Source of the DNA: Branchipolynoe longqiensis
Lineage: Eukaryota > Annelida > Polychaeta > Phyllodocida > Polynoidae
Length of the DNA: 64,000 nt
Direction of reading: 5' to 3'
Assembly (NCBI GenBank): GCA_030323885.1
Contig: CM059192.1
Location: 65,984,977 to 66,048,976, forward strand
The notes below the pieces were generated by a model. It worked only from the letters and a program-made list of their open reading frames with translations. It had not been told where the DNA came from and ran no database searches. The stretch's first letter is position 1. Every line of letters starts with the position of its first letter. Below are positions 9,513 through 20,446 of this stretch, in pieces. Both the position numbers and the translations under genes were made by a program.

Positions 9513-12194
9513 TTAATCGTCGTCACTGTCGCTGTCACTATCATCCATATTGTTTGATTGGTCCTCATCCTCTTCTTGCATATTAGCACAGTTCAGTAAT
9601 CTGCATGCATGGGTGCAGTGGAATCCATTTGGTACACAAGGACAGTCTTTATCGCAACGTCTAGGGCATTTACAGGACATCAATTCAAGAACAACATCTG
9701 GAGCTGGTGCTCCTGTGAGCCAGCAAATTGATAGTTGTCCTTCTACTACATTCCACCCATGTCCATCAGTTGGGCTTGGTATCTTGGGTGAGCTGTGTAG
9801 ACTTCTTCTCCAGATGCCAGCTTGGTAATTAGCACGATTTGTGTGCTGTCTTAATGCATCTTTGCATGGGTGGAGCTGTCCAGATGAAATATCACCTTTT
9901 CTTGATCGGAACATTTCATACCTGAATTTGTTGACGTCTTTAATATTTGTATTCAAACTATACATGCTACAACTTACAAGTGAATGCTTGTAGGGTTTGG
10001 AACATATCTTCTGTAACATGCCATTCCTGCCCAAAGGCTGTGAACAGTTCTCTGTACTCCTGGTTTTTGCAGATCAAATTGACAGCTTTGACCTTGCCCT
10101 GCCCAGCGAAGGAGCTGATGGAATCGCAACCTGTATATGCATGGGCACCAATCAATGCAGTGCATACATCCTTGCCGAGTATTGTCCCTAGCCTTGATAT
10201 ATCTATCCGTCTCATTGCATTCTTTTTTCCTCTTCTCAATAGAATCCTTGTATCTATTTGCAAGTGGAGGGAGAGGAGGATTACGAAGATGTCAGTGTCT
10301 TAAAAAATCACCACAACCTTGCGATAGTTTGCAGCTGCATGTTTTGTGTGGATCATCATCCTCGTATTGGCTTCTCCATGTGTGGATCTAAGCTCAACGA
10401 TCTGCATCACATCATCCTTTGTTATCCTGAAACATCTTTCATCCGAGGTTACCATCAGTATGATCTTGCCAAGTTTGTCCCTCTTGCGCATTTCTTTCCA
10501 ATTATCTGCCAGGAATGTGGTGAGCTTGGCTTTGCATTCTGTACTAGCCAAGATCCGTTTCCAGTTCTTGATTCAGTGTCCTGGTTTTATCTGGTTGAAC
10601 ACGATTCCATGCCGTGAACCATGGTTTGTCCGCTCGGCAGTCTTAATTGATTGCTCTTGGTAGATGTCAAACACTACATCAATTCGCCCACTACCTCCAT
10701 CATTGAGAACTTCCTTCAGGATTGTATCAGACAGTTCATCAAAGGTCAGATTGAACCCTGTCCAAGAGCTGACCGTCTGGTTCACAGTGTCGTGAAGTCG
10801 GGTGATCACCCATAGGACATTTTTCTGCCTGGCCCTTTCAGTTGCATTGCTCAGAGGTATGGACGTGTTGGCAAACTTCATTGGTGGAGGACCTTCCCTC
10901 TTGGCAGAGATGTAAATAGGTAGATGCTGCTCAGACAGTTCTAAGGTGCACCTTTTCTCCTTTTTGTTAACGGATGGTTTTCTAGCTGGTGCGCATGAAT
11001 GAGTTTGCGATTGGACAATAATCCCATTTACACGATGGGATGTGCCTGCCCCACTCAGTGTTTCCTCCAGCCTATCAATCTTGTCAAAGGCAAGCACAGT
11101 AGGGATGCATGGGTGTGCCCATGAAGGAATGGCTGGTTTGTTTTCATTTACACTGTTCATCTTTTCGATGCACAAGGCTGTGTCTATCTCCTGTAATCGT
11201 GTATAAGAACATGCATGACCAAGGCGGTTCAATGTCTTAATGAGTTCATCATTGCCAGTTAAAGTTTTGATAGCCCATGGAAGGAGGATATGTTTTGGAG
11301 TCAAGACTCGAGCATTTGTAACAGCGCTAATGATGTCCTGACCAAATGAGAATAACAGCCGGTGGACCTTGTCAGAGGTAACAGACTGACAACCACCAAG
11401 AAGCACCTCTAAGAAGTGAACAAGACAATCAGGAAGTTGAATATAACTTTCAGTGAACTCCTGTGGATTCGGTGGCCAGGCCTGCTCTTTGATACCTTCT
11501 GTGATTTTATGTCGCAAGATTTGAGCAACCTGGACAATTCACATTGTTGGCTGTGTATGTAAGTGTCAAGTTTGTCCTTCAACATAAACAGTATTACTAG
11601 TACCAGCAGAGAAAAAGTGCAAAGTGTCACCAAATTGTGACGCAAGGTTTCTATGGATATGGGTTTTAGTTGATTGTTTAATGTCTTCCACACCTTCATC
11701 CCGCATAAGGGATACTAGCTTTGAAGTAAGTTCTACCAGTGGTACAATACGAGGGTTTGAAAACAGGTTGATATGGATAAACTTGTACAACAGTTACAAT
11801 GATGTAGTCTCTGCAATTTTGTAGTCATCATTCTTGTCAGTTCCTTTTTGTGCGCGAAATTCGATCTGCATTCATGGTGATAGAATACATCTGGTACAGT
11901 ATTTGGATTGTCCACTTTCAAAGTCAAGATCGGATCGAAGCACCTAATCTTTGCCGGTTCACATGGTGTTTGCCAGGAATTGACATCTTTTGGTTTGACA
12001 AGTTCACATAATGGTGCATCATTCCCACATATTATACATGTGACACGTTCAATTTTTGCCTGGATAGGACATTCAGCCATGACAACATGCAGTTGGTTTT
12101 GTCGGAAATTCGATCTGGAATGATATGACATGTTCATGAAAATAATGCGATGCTTATGTAGTGGTCTGCACTGACCTCTCAGGCAAGTAACCAC
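9513..12194 (-). pseudogene. decayed transposase: XPG/FEN1-like nuclease with Cys8 zinc finger
   Basis: Consecutive minus-strand pieces (12194-11733, 11790-11566, 11517-10573, 10551-10300, 10263-9967, 10034-9513) form one protein in order. Near the N-terminus is a zinc-binding-like CIIC...YHHECRSNF region (about 11800-12080). The central part ends with an acidic EAnT motif and, after a stop, DTDIFVILL (about 10277-10377), matching the acidic active-site strands of XPG/FEN1 nucleases. TGCDSISSFAGQGKVKA (10084-10134) matches their helix-two-turn-helix. The C-terminus has C-x-C-x3-C-x3-C-x-C-x6-C-x3-C-x4-C (9588-9674), eight cysteines, then an acidic Asp/Ser tail. Pieces from 11790 to 9967 share one frame, broken by stops at about 11566, 11530, 10573 and 10300. 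Frameshifts lie near 11750 and 9980. Usual acidic positions are partly lost (EAN for EAD). It is non-functional as it stands. Confidence 0.75.
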
Positions 12195-12660
12195 ATAGAC
12201 AGGTAGGCATGGGGAGTGTATTGATATCAGGGAGCCTAGGTGGTGTAATGGTTAGCACACTGGCCCGGAATGCAAAGAGATGTGGGTTCAAGTCCCGCTC
12301 AAGGCGCAGTATTTCCCATTTTCATCACCCCCACGACACTGGTTGCCGTGATCAGGATCCTGTACAAGCTTTGCGCTGTATGGTTGTTGAACCTACCCTG
12401 TGTATGTATGTGTTAGTGCATTGCCTGTGTGTATGTAATTGTAAGCATTACAAGACTTACAATTCCAGGGGGACGAGTGTAGTGGTCTGCACTGACCTCT
12501 CAGGCAAGTAACCACATAGACAGGTAGGCGTGGGGAGTGTATTGATATCAGGGAGCCTAGGTGGTGTAATGGTTAGCACACTGGCCCGGAATGCAAAGAG
12601 ATGTGGGTTCGAGTCCCGCTCTAGGCGCAGTATTTCCCATTTTCATCACCCCCCACGACA
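12158..12660 (+). repeat. tandem tRNA-derived SINE units (321-bp period)
   Basis: The block 'gtagtggtctgcactgacc...ggagcctaggtggtgtaat' starts at 12158 and again at 12479. Each unit has a tRNA-like head with A box (GGTGTAATGGTTAGCAC) and B box (GGGTTCgAGTCCC). In the second unit GCCTAG and CTAGGC could still pair as an acceptor stem. The head is followed by 'gcagtatttcccattttcat'. A diverged copy of the same tandem arrangement lies at 53280-53820. Confidence 0.8.
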
Positions 12661-12685
12661 CTTACAATGGTGCATTATTATTTGG

Positions 12686-13152
12686 GCCTAAAAAATACCT
12701 CGGTTTCCGATTACAGCAGAAAAAGTTGAACGTCGGTAGGTTGGCAAAAGTTTAAAAAAAAATTCTTTTCTTTTGCCAACATGAAAAATAATTGAAGGTC
12801 GGCAACAGTTTTTATTTTATTTTGTTTTGTGTTGCGACACACAAAACAAATGAAGTTTCAGGCCATTTAGTGCACAATATAGGTTATTTTGGGTGAGCAG
12901 TCTGTGAAGGGCCACACTTATTAACACAACATAACAAAATAATAACGATAATGATATATGAACCATGCATTTTTGTATCTTCAAGGAACTCCTGTCAAAA
13001 TAAAAATTCTGAAGGTCGCGGTTCAATTTGAAGGTCGGTCGCAAATTGGAAACATGTTAATATTATTTTTATTTTTTCAATAAAAATGTTGAGACTTGCA
13101 TTTGAAATTGAAGGCAGGTCGGGAATCGGAAACAGAGGTATTTTTTTATGCC
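12686..13152. mobile_element. 467-bp foldback, TIR GGCCTAAAAAATACC
   Basis: Left 12686-12712 (ending GGTTTCCGATT) is the inverted complement of 13124-13152. The interior repeats 'gaaggtcgg'-like words at least five times, also near the right arm. No coding capacity. It sits inside the Academ-like element. Confidence 0.75.
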
Positions 13153-14151
13153 TTGTGGTAGGCCAACATGGATTGTCACTATTTCAGATTCACAGCCAAC
13201 CATAAATCACAATCTTGCATCTGACTAACCACCCCTCCCAACCCCCTTCCCACCCCCCTTCAGCCACATTGTGATATTATCATTCAATAATGACATGCCT
13301 GAAGCATCTGCTACATGCAGGACATAATCAATGAAGGCCCATTTAGAACTAACTGTGCAGCTACCAGCAAACCATGTAGTGACAATGCACAACTTTTAAC
13401 ATCCATGTACATTATGTACACCATTTACACAAGCTAGGTAGAGCAACATGCAACAGGCGTTATACTTAATATACATTTTTTTTAGAATGGTCAAGACTGC
13501 TTCAGAATACTTACAGTTTTACAGTGTCCTGATATTTTGACAATGCCCAACACTATAGCCAAGCCATGACGGAAATGATACAAAACATATGATAGCCATC
13601 CATGTGCTACTTTCACTTTCACTTTGAATTGACTGTTCAGTGGGGTGGCACCACCATTGTGTGTTGTGGTAGGTAATTAGATCAACTGAAACTTACATTA
13701 CTAATCTCTGATCGACCAAAGTTGAGCTCGATTTCTAAGGGCCTGTCAGGGAGGTAATTGTGTCTTTGATCCCTTGAAGCTACTCAAGCCACTTAATCAT
13801 GAACCAGTAGGGAATGGCATTTCATTCATGGCTCATACCTGTAGGCCTACTCAATTTTTAAGTTGGTTCATTTTCTAGGATTGGCACGTCATTAACCTGG
13901 AATGACATAAAAAATCATTGTCAGATTTCATGTTTGGTTTAGTACTGGTATGGTTGAGTTTACTTAGTTTCTTTCATAGCTCATGACAGTTGCTAGTAGG
14001 CCTACCTATAACAGAAAAAAGGGGGTGCTCCCCTCAAGTTCAACTTCAGGAGTAGTAATGAATGAGAACAAAGTAAAGTACAAATAGTAATGAATGACAT
14101 TGTTATAAAATGTAACTGTTAGGGCCAGGTACTGGGTTTCCTGCAAATAGT
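13153..14151. other. internal non-coding part of the Academ-like element
   Basis: No gene seen. A pyrimidine-rich CCCCTCCC tract lies at about 13228-13262. It corresponds to the 5' flank of the minus-strand transposase. Confidence 0.5.
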
Positions 14152-14724
14152 TTTTACCCCTACCCCAAACTGGTAAAAAAGGTTATTTTTAGTACAATGT
14201 TAAAAATGTGCCTATGGAATCAAATAAAGTTGAAATCTATCAATATAACACTTGTTGTGGATGTCTAATAAACCCCTCTATATGATCCAACATATAATTT
14301 GACCAAAATGAATCCTGGCATGAATTGGCGGACAACTTATTAACATAGATCGTGAAAAAAACTTGAAACATTTGACTTTCTTTTAGAAATCTTTAATTTT
14401 TGAACAGATACTAGTAACCAAATATAACAAATCATACACTGCCAGATGCAGAATGTTATTATGAACATTTTAAGCCATTTTGCATGTTGATAGGTCATTC
14501 TGGTGAGAAGTTATGCAAGTTTTCTTGATTCTCTCCATTTCCATGAAATAACGGTGACCATCTTTAAAGATGGCCACCAAAAGGGCATTTGGCAAAGTGA
14601 CCCGGAAGTCCATCAACTGATTTTGGACACTTCAGATATCAGGCTAACCAAAAATCATCATAGGATCTGTTCACCAAATTGGTAATGAGTCCTAAAATGT
14701 TGAGGTCTGGCACATGGACTAATA

Positions 14725-15221
14725 CACTTGATAGCAGAATGAACTGCTTCTATGCAACCATGAAGCAGGAGTAGTGTGATGCCTACCTCACACACAAATC
14801 CTCAATATACATCATGCAGGACACGGCAATGTTGTGGACTGTATATGCAACGTAAAACCACGCTTGTGAATGTGCATACACAGTCAGATAGTGCTGCAGA
14901 CCCCATGTATTACCGACCCGGCAGTTAAGTTACCTGCTAGCAGCTTGAACAGTAGTCTCCGCTTAATAAGTAACCCAGGCACGGTTATGGCCAGACATGC
15001 CTGCCGGGGTCCTCCTATCGCGTGCGTTATGTGACAATTTACACTCATGATTGGTGCTAACCATAAAAGCCATCCTGACACTAACGGTCCAATAACACTG
15101 CTTCGATTGGAGCCAGTCTCAGTAGGAGAACACCAGAACGAGGTTGTGCAACGCCAGTAAAACCATTTATGAGACCGTGACCCACTAACATAAACATTCC
15201 CAATATGTGCTACCAAAAAAA
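14725..15221. other. unclassified sequence
   Basis: A 119-codon minus frame (14884-15243) runs into the adjoining SINE and shows no family resemblance. No other feature recognised. Confidence 0.35.
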
Positions 15222-15541
15222 TGATTGTTTTATTTAACGACACCTTTAGAGCACATTGAATTTTGTATCATCGGCTATTGGACGTCAAACATATGGTCAT
15301 TCTGACATATTTCTGTGAAGGAAACCTGCTGCCTTATCTTTCCAATAAGCAGTAAGGGGTCTTTTATATGCACTTTCCCACGGACAGGACAATGCATACT
15401 ATATCCTTTGATGAAACAGTTGTGTACCACTGATTGGGATGGAAAATAGCCCAAACTGCAAATGTGTTCATTGAGCAGGATCGATCGGATGACCCACACC
15501 TTCACAGGTGGACACTCTACCACCTGAGCTACGTCCCGCTC
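15222..15541 (-). repeat. intact tRNA-derived SINE ('gattgttttatttaacg' tail)
   Basis: Read on the minus strand: GGGACGTAGCTCAGGTGGTA head with A box, B box GGATCGATCC, then a conserved centre including 'gacgtccaatagccgatgat', ending at a run of T/A. It is the intact reference for the split copy at 612-1303. Confidence 0.85.
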
Positions 15542-15684
15542 GCTAATATGTGTTAGCTGGGCACCTCAGTTTAATTAGGTCTTTACTGATATAAATATCA
15601 ACTTGTATGTACAATGATCATGTGGACATAAATATGTTATTATTATTATAAATATCTACACCTTACTATAGATAGACCCACACT

Positions 15685-15905
15685 GGGTGGCCGAATGAGT
15701 TGAGCGCCTGCCACTGGTTTTACTAGCTAATGGGATTCGAACCCTCCAGCTTCAAACCCTAGTCAAATGAAACCGATAACTTTAAATTGAGACTTGTCAC
15801 GACCTAGCCTGCCATTTTGCATTTTGTGCATATATGTCAAGGAGCACTGGAATGAGGAAGACCAATTGTCAATGAATGGAAATGTACCTGCTTAATCAAC
15901 TAATG
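15685..15905 (+). repeat. SINE-B copy
   Basis: Contains 'gggattcgaaccctcc' (B box), 'aaccgataactttaaa', 'gcactggaatgaggaagacc' and the tail 'acctgcttaatcaactaatg'. Confidence 0.7.
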
Positions 15906-15959
15906 TACATACATTAAAGATTAAAGCTGTTTAAAGAATCGCCAATCAAGATTGGAACC

Positions 15960-16160
15960 GACTTCTGACAATACACAAGCATGTCGACTTTATAGTGATT
16001 CCCTACTGGAAGACCGGGCTGCCAGCACCATGGCCTGATACTGATAGTTCACTCAGTCCCATTATCCCGAAACTGAACATATCCGTCCTTGGCCTATCCT
16101 ACTAATACCTTGGTTGTTACAAGTAATTCATTAGCTTGACTTGAAGAAATGGCTTATGCT
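15960..16160 (-). repeat. SINE-A fragment, inverted
   Basis: 'gtcgactttatagtgattcc', 'gcaccatggcctgata' and 'cattatcccgaaactga' are the SINE-A body read backwards. Confidence 0.6.
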
Positions 16161-16224
16161 GCCATATACAATGGCATCCCTTTTTGTTTTGATACATAAG
16201 TTGATTAAGCTGTGAAAATGTAAA

Positions 16225-16345
16225 TTGTGGAAAATTGGTTGTCCTCATTCCACTGTTGCTTGTCCTATCCTTTTTTTTTTTTTTGTCCATTAGTTGTTTA
16301 AGCAGGGGAAATTTCAGTCATAGACGACTGGTCTTCCTCATTCCA
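16225..16345 (-). repeat. SINE-B tail fragments with T15 tract
   Basis: Two inverted SINE-B tails ('cctcattccactg') flank a run of T at about 16271-16284. Confidence 0.5.
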
Positions 16346-16590
16346 CTGCTGGTCGATAGAAAGCCCGAGCCTACACTTTTACCGACCCAAGGGATTTTTA
16401 ACCTCCCACACCACAAAGACATGGTATGAGAGCAACCGGCCTTTGATGACGCTGTAAGTTATACACAGCGGTGGAAATCCAAATTGGCAGAGCTGGGGGC
16501 ACGGGGAATCGAACCGCCGACCCTCAGATTAGGAGTCTGACCTAGAAAAAAGGCAGACACTCTAACCACTCCGCCAGAGAGAACGCCACC
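16346..16590 (-). repeat. SINE-C copy
   Basis: Same unit as 3849-4150, joined to the preceding SINE-B fragment at 'gctgg|tcgatagaaagcc'. The tRNA-like head on the minus strand is well conserved (GGCGGTTCGATTCCCC). Confidence 0.8.
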
Positions 16591-16757
16591 TTGCATTGCC
16601 AACTCCCAGGCTGGGTAGTGAAGAGTATCAATTGCTAACGCCTTGGTTTGCCTCAACCAGGGTTCGAAGCTGAGGGTTCGAATCCCAGAACCTACCAAAA
16701 TTCGGCCATCAATCAATCAATCAATAGTTCCGTCCTCTAGTCGAGGGTTGGATGCAA

Positions 16758-17269
16758 TTGTAAAGTGCGACGGCCGGTAGCTGTGGTTGTGTAGGCAGGT
16801 TAAATAGGAAATCACTACAGGCAAGTATAGAGAAGGAAGGCAAGAGATAGAGTGTACAGAAGGAACCAGAAGGAGCTTGCTTAGTTTATTATATATATAG
16901 CTTTTAGAATCCAAGATGGTGGTGATCACATGATCCAATCTTCCAATCCCTCTAACCACCAATGAGGGTTCAATATCCCTGTTGCCAAGGCGTGGTTAGG
17001 TATGTCTCTGGGGCAGGGATCCATAAATAACTCCTGAGGGGAGGGGGTATGTGAGGCAACTTCTCAAAGACTGTCCACCTAAGAAGTGACACTCTCTCTC
17101 TACACTATTTTACTATACAATTTATATCCTTTATGAGTAATAGCATACCAAGTCCACATATCCCTCATATGCCTTTGGTTTTATACTATTTACCATTTTA
17201 TAGACAAGTTGCAATTTATTATAGTAGAGTTCATATATCCCATCTCTCATAATATCGGACAATTTTCAA
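16758..17269. mobile_element. dispersed ~0.5-kb repeat D
   Basis: Starts TTGTAAAGTGCGACGG and ends 'atcggacaattttcaa'. It matches 52495-53041 and part of 31900-32240: 'ataggaaatcactacaggca', 'ccataaataactc', 'ggagggggtatgtgagg' and 'cctttggttttata'. Weak TTGTAAA/TTTTACAA termini, and TG...CA ends in the 52495 copy, fit either a solo LTR or a MITE. Confidence 0.6.
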
Positions 17270-17424
17270 AGTTCTCCACTTGTCCCGATGGTGTGCTGTT
17301 CTGATAGACTGTGAATAATTCAAGCCTGTCCACTGTGAAATATTTGTAAACTATGATGTTCTTGGTCTCCCTCTCCCTCTCCTGCCATTCACCTTCAAAA
17401 TTCGGCCATACCGTCTCTCATATG

Positions 17425-17780
17425 AGGCCAAATAAAAAAAAAGAATTGGTGATCGTCCCCGCCCATTCCTGAAAAATCGCCCGCCCCTAATTTTTGTGTT
17501 CTTTTCTTAGACTGTTATTAAGTGTTAAAAATGGGTCGGGCTAGCAGCAATTCAACTTCTGTATCAATTGTTTTAAGTCATTGATTTGACTCGGCAGGGT
17601 TCGACCCCAACTGTTTGAATCCCATGACCTATCAGAATGGGAGGTGGATACTCAACTCATTCAGCCATTGCTTCTGGTTCCATATTACGTCTATGCCATA
17701 TGCCATAAATAAAAACCGCCCCACCTGACCTTGATTTATGTGATCAAAAGGACGATCAATAACCTTTTTTTATTTGGCCT
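17425..17780. mobile_element. 356-bp foldback/MITE, TIR AGGCCAAATAAAAAAA
   Basis: Left 17425-17458 ends GGTGATCGTCC; right 17750-17780 starts GGACGATCAATAACC and ends TTTATTTGGCCT. The interior includes 'cgccc' words and a SINE remnant ('taagtcattgatttgactcg'). Confidence 0.7.
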
Positions 17781-18086
17781 AAGTGCAATTTTGTTTAACA
17801 ACAGGCGATCTGTGAAAAAAGTAGCGACAACAAAAAGCAGTGCAGGAATGAGATCCACAATGCACCTCCCGCTGAGATGTTGACAACTTCCGTCCGAGCC
17901 TCTTTTTCGCTCCTCGCAGTAACAATAATACATTCTGTATTGCGGCGCCTTATTTGTCGCCGCTTGGTTTGGTCAATGGGGGTTTCACATCCTAGTGACA
18001 TATTAGGCAGACGAGGCAGCAACATGGGCACCATGCCAACACTGTGGCAGTGTTTCCTCATGGCTAGTTCATCGTTGGTGCCCCCA

Positions 18087-18580
18087 GGGCCCATATGTAT
18101 GAGCCAATTTTTAACCATACCAGGGTTAAAGGAGGGTGCCGGGTTAGCTAACCCCAGAGTTCCAAATGTGGCATGGCGGATGTATGAGTCCAAAACGCGT
18201 GCGGGTTAGCTAACGTTTCAGTTATTTATAGATTTGGGGAACCCCTGTGTGCGTATTTACATTCGTCGATTCGAAAATATTAATATCACCGCCGTTACAA
18301 CATCAGCATTAATCTCGCTTCGATTTTAGGGTTAATTTAATGAAATTTCACGATTTGCGTATGTAATTCTGTTAAATATGATCGCATCGAATAGATTTGG
18401 GCAGAGTCGGTGCCTAACCCCACCGTTAATCCTTCTTTCGCATGGGGTTAGTGCAGGCGACTTTACGCTCGCTGAGTTAGTTTAACCCCGACACATACAT
18501 ACGCAGTTTTCGCTGCTAACCCGGGAAATCCCCCCGACGCAGGGTTACGACCGCTAACCCGGACACATACATATAGGCCC
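18087..18580. mobile_element. 494-bp foldback, TIR GGGCCCATATGTATG
   Basis: Left end GGGCCCATATGTATGAG; right end CATACATATAGGCCC. Words 'gggttagctaac', 'gttagc' and 'gctaacccgg' recur in both arms. The core 'cattcgtcgattcgaaaata' to 'gtaattctgttaaatatgat' is shared with 4546-5263. No coding capacity. Confidence 0.75.
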
Positions 18581-18662
18581 AGTGGGACAACACACCGGTC
18601 GTGGCAACATAGACCTGATACCCGACTCAGGCACAATATCAAATCATTCTATCATCTCTTAA

Positions 18663-19720
18663 AGTTGATTAATCCGATGGAATCATAAGATTTCCTAAGC
18701 CAAAGCACGTATCTCCATTTGATCCTACATTTCAAATTTCAACAATGGTTTGTTCTTAAAACATTTATTGCCGAAAATAAGGAATATTAAGTCAACTTTG
18801 ATATAACCAGTCACTGCTGCAAGTTTTACAATCCTATGCCCTCCAGTATTGCGGGTGTAACCTCAAATTCATTTGACATGTTTTCACTTTAAATATCTCC
18901 ACCGTAGCTGGTTAGTCAGGAAAGTAGTCACCATAGCTGGTTAGTCATGAAAGTAGCCGATGTAGCTGGTTAGTCATGAAAGTAGCCAACGTAGCTGGTT
19001 AATCAGGAAAGTAGCCAATGTAGCTGGTTAGTCAGGAAAGTAGCTGACATAGCTGGTTAGTCAGGAAAGTAGGTGACGTAGCTGGTTAGTCAGGAAAGTA
19101 GCTGACATAGCTGGTTAGTCAGGAAAGTAGCTGACATAACTGGTTAGTCAGGAAAGTAGCTGATGTAGCTGGTTAGTCAGGAAAGTAGCTGACATAGCTG
19201 GTTAGTCACGAAAGTAGCTGATATAGCTGGTTAGTCACGAAAGTAACCGACATAACTGGTTAGTCACGAAAGTAGCCAACATAGCTGGTTAGTCACGAAA
19301 GTAGCCAACATAGCTGGCTAATCAGGAAAGTAGCCGACATAGCTGGTTAGTCAGGAAAGTAGCTGACATAGCTCGTTAGTCAGGAAAGTAGCCAATGTAG
19401 CTGGTTAATCAGGAAAGTAGCCGACGTAGCTGGTTAGTCACGAAAGTAGCCGACATAGCTGGTCACTCACGAAAGTAGCTGACGTAGCTGGTTAATCAGG
19501 AAAGTTGCCGATGTAGCTGGTTAGTCATTTATAAGGAAAGTTACCGCTGACTTAGTCCAAGCTAAAGTCAAGTCAATTATGCCGATCTACTTAATACGTG
19601 TTTAAATGTGTCAGAAATCCCTCTCCAATAAAAGTTACTCCAAAAGAAAGTACAGTATCCTATAGTGATCCTCCTAATATCTTTATTTAGATAAATATGG
19701 CAGGAACAACTCAATAAAAG
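18663..19720. mobile_element. TTAA MITE (family E) carrying an internal satellite expansion
   Basis: Left: TTAA (18659-18662) then 'agttgattaatccgatgg', as in the MITEs at 49088 and 59468. Bases up to about 18893 and after about 19540 ('aataaaagttactccaaaag') match 59468-59806. The 29-bp array at 18903-19525 lies between. The right terminus is not recognisable. Confidence 0.7.
18903..19525. repeat. 29-bp minisatellite (~21 copies)
   Basis: Unit 'tagctggttagtcaggaaag' plus 9 variable bases. Period is 29 by direct counting (19021, 19050, 19079). Variants alternate aggaaag/acgaaag and gcc/gct. Confidence 0.95.
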
Positions 19721-19926
19721 CTAAACCAAACTAAATTAAATTAAAATAGATTACCACACAGTCCATTGAATTGATATAAGTTATTTATAAATATATGCCA
19801 GCCACCAAGACAGAATAAAATTGATCGGATACTACAGTTACAAATTCTAACGATCCACCTTATTTTGCCGGATATATTGCATATATAAATGGATATATAT
19901 ATATATATATATATATAGCGAGCCAT

Positions 19927-19962
<36 letters not shown>

Positions 19963-20290
19963 GGTATGCAACCAAATACAAGTTATTCTAAAACTAATCC
20001 GCCAGATATACAAGGTGGATGCGAGTGAGGTTCCCCGCATCCGTTAGGGATGAACAGGACCGGTGGCGGCGCTACCGGTCCATACATAGAATAACAGGTG
20101 CAAAATATAATAATTCCATTCTACGACTTTATACTTGCTTAATGCGATATATATATAACATATATGAGTGAAAGGTAGCCAACGTAAATTTAACCCAAAT
20201 TAAAGAATAGTAGCGTATAACGATTTACATCTTCTTTTCGTAAATAAAACAGCAACAAATAAAGTGAATTATTTAAAAAAAAATACATTA
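19721..20290. other. AT-rich sequence with (AT)n runs
   Basis: TA microsatellites at about 19892-19916 and 19930-19957. A short dyad ACCGGT...ACCGGT lies near 20060-20078. No gene seen. Confidence 0.5.
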
Positions 20291-20296
20291 GGTTTC

Positions 20297-20302
20297 TTTA
20301 AT
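20297..20302 (-). promoter_or_regulatory. possible polyadenylation signal ATTAAA for the NXPE-like gene
   Basis: Read on the minus strand this is ATTAAA, about 145 bases downstream of the stop codon at 20447-20449. It is the commonest variant of AATAAA. The region is AT-rich, so chance is a real alternative. Confidence 0.3.
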
Positions 20303-20446
20303 GAAAGGAAAATCCCAGAAAATTCTGGTGAAACAAAACAAAAAAAGCACCGGGTTTGATAGGACCGACGCTAATGAGAGAAAGGTCGGACCCGAATATC
20401 AATTCCCCCTCTTCTTAAAATATTGTGTTTTTCAAAGTTTGTCACT

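Larger units (their letters stand above)
8557..14721. mobile_element. 6.2-kb Academ-like DNA transposon with ~560-bp TIRs
   Basis: Bases 8557 to about 9118 and about 14152 to 14721 are inverted copies. Outer ends read TAGTCCATGTGnCAGACC; inner ends read 'accagtttggggtaggggta'. ATA flanks the unit on both sides (8554-8556 and 14722-14724), a 3-bp target duplication. It carries a decayed minus-strand gene (9513-12194) with XPG-like nuclease and Cys8 zinc-finger signatures. As I recall, Academ transposons encode these domains and duplicate 3-4 bp. Later insertions inside it are tRNA-derived SINE units (12158-12660) and a foldback (12686-13152). TIR arms differ at a modest fraction of sites, so the insertion is not recent. 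Confidence 0.8.

Noticed and set aside
12230..12630. Possible genuine tRNA genes (A and B boxes, partial cloverleaf)
   Set aside because: Two heads occur in a 321-bp tandem SINE arrangement, the anticodon stem does not pair, and the same unit recurs diverged at 53.3-53.8 kb. They are tRNA-derived SINE heads.
14884..15243. 119-codon minus-strand protein
   Set aside because: Its N-terminus lies in a SINE tail; no domain and no neighbouring exon.
17795..18209. Overlapping 110- and 132-codon frames as a gene
   Set aside because: They run into the foldback at 18087, overlap on opposite strands, and show no recognised domain.
18903..19525. CRISPR-like 29-bp periodicity
   Set aside because: Units abut without spacers.
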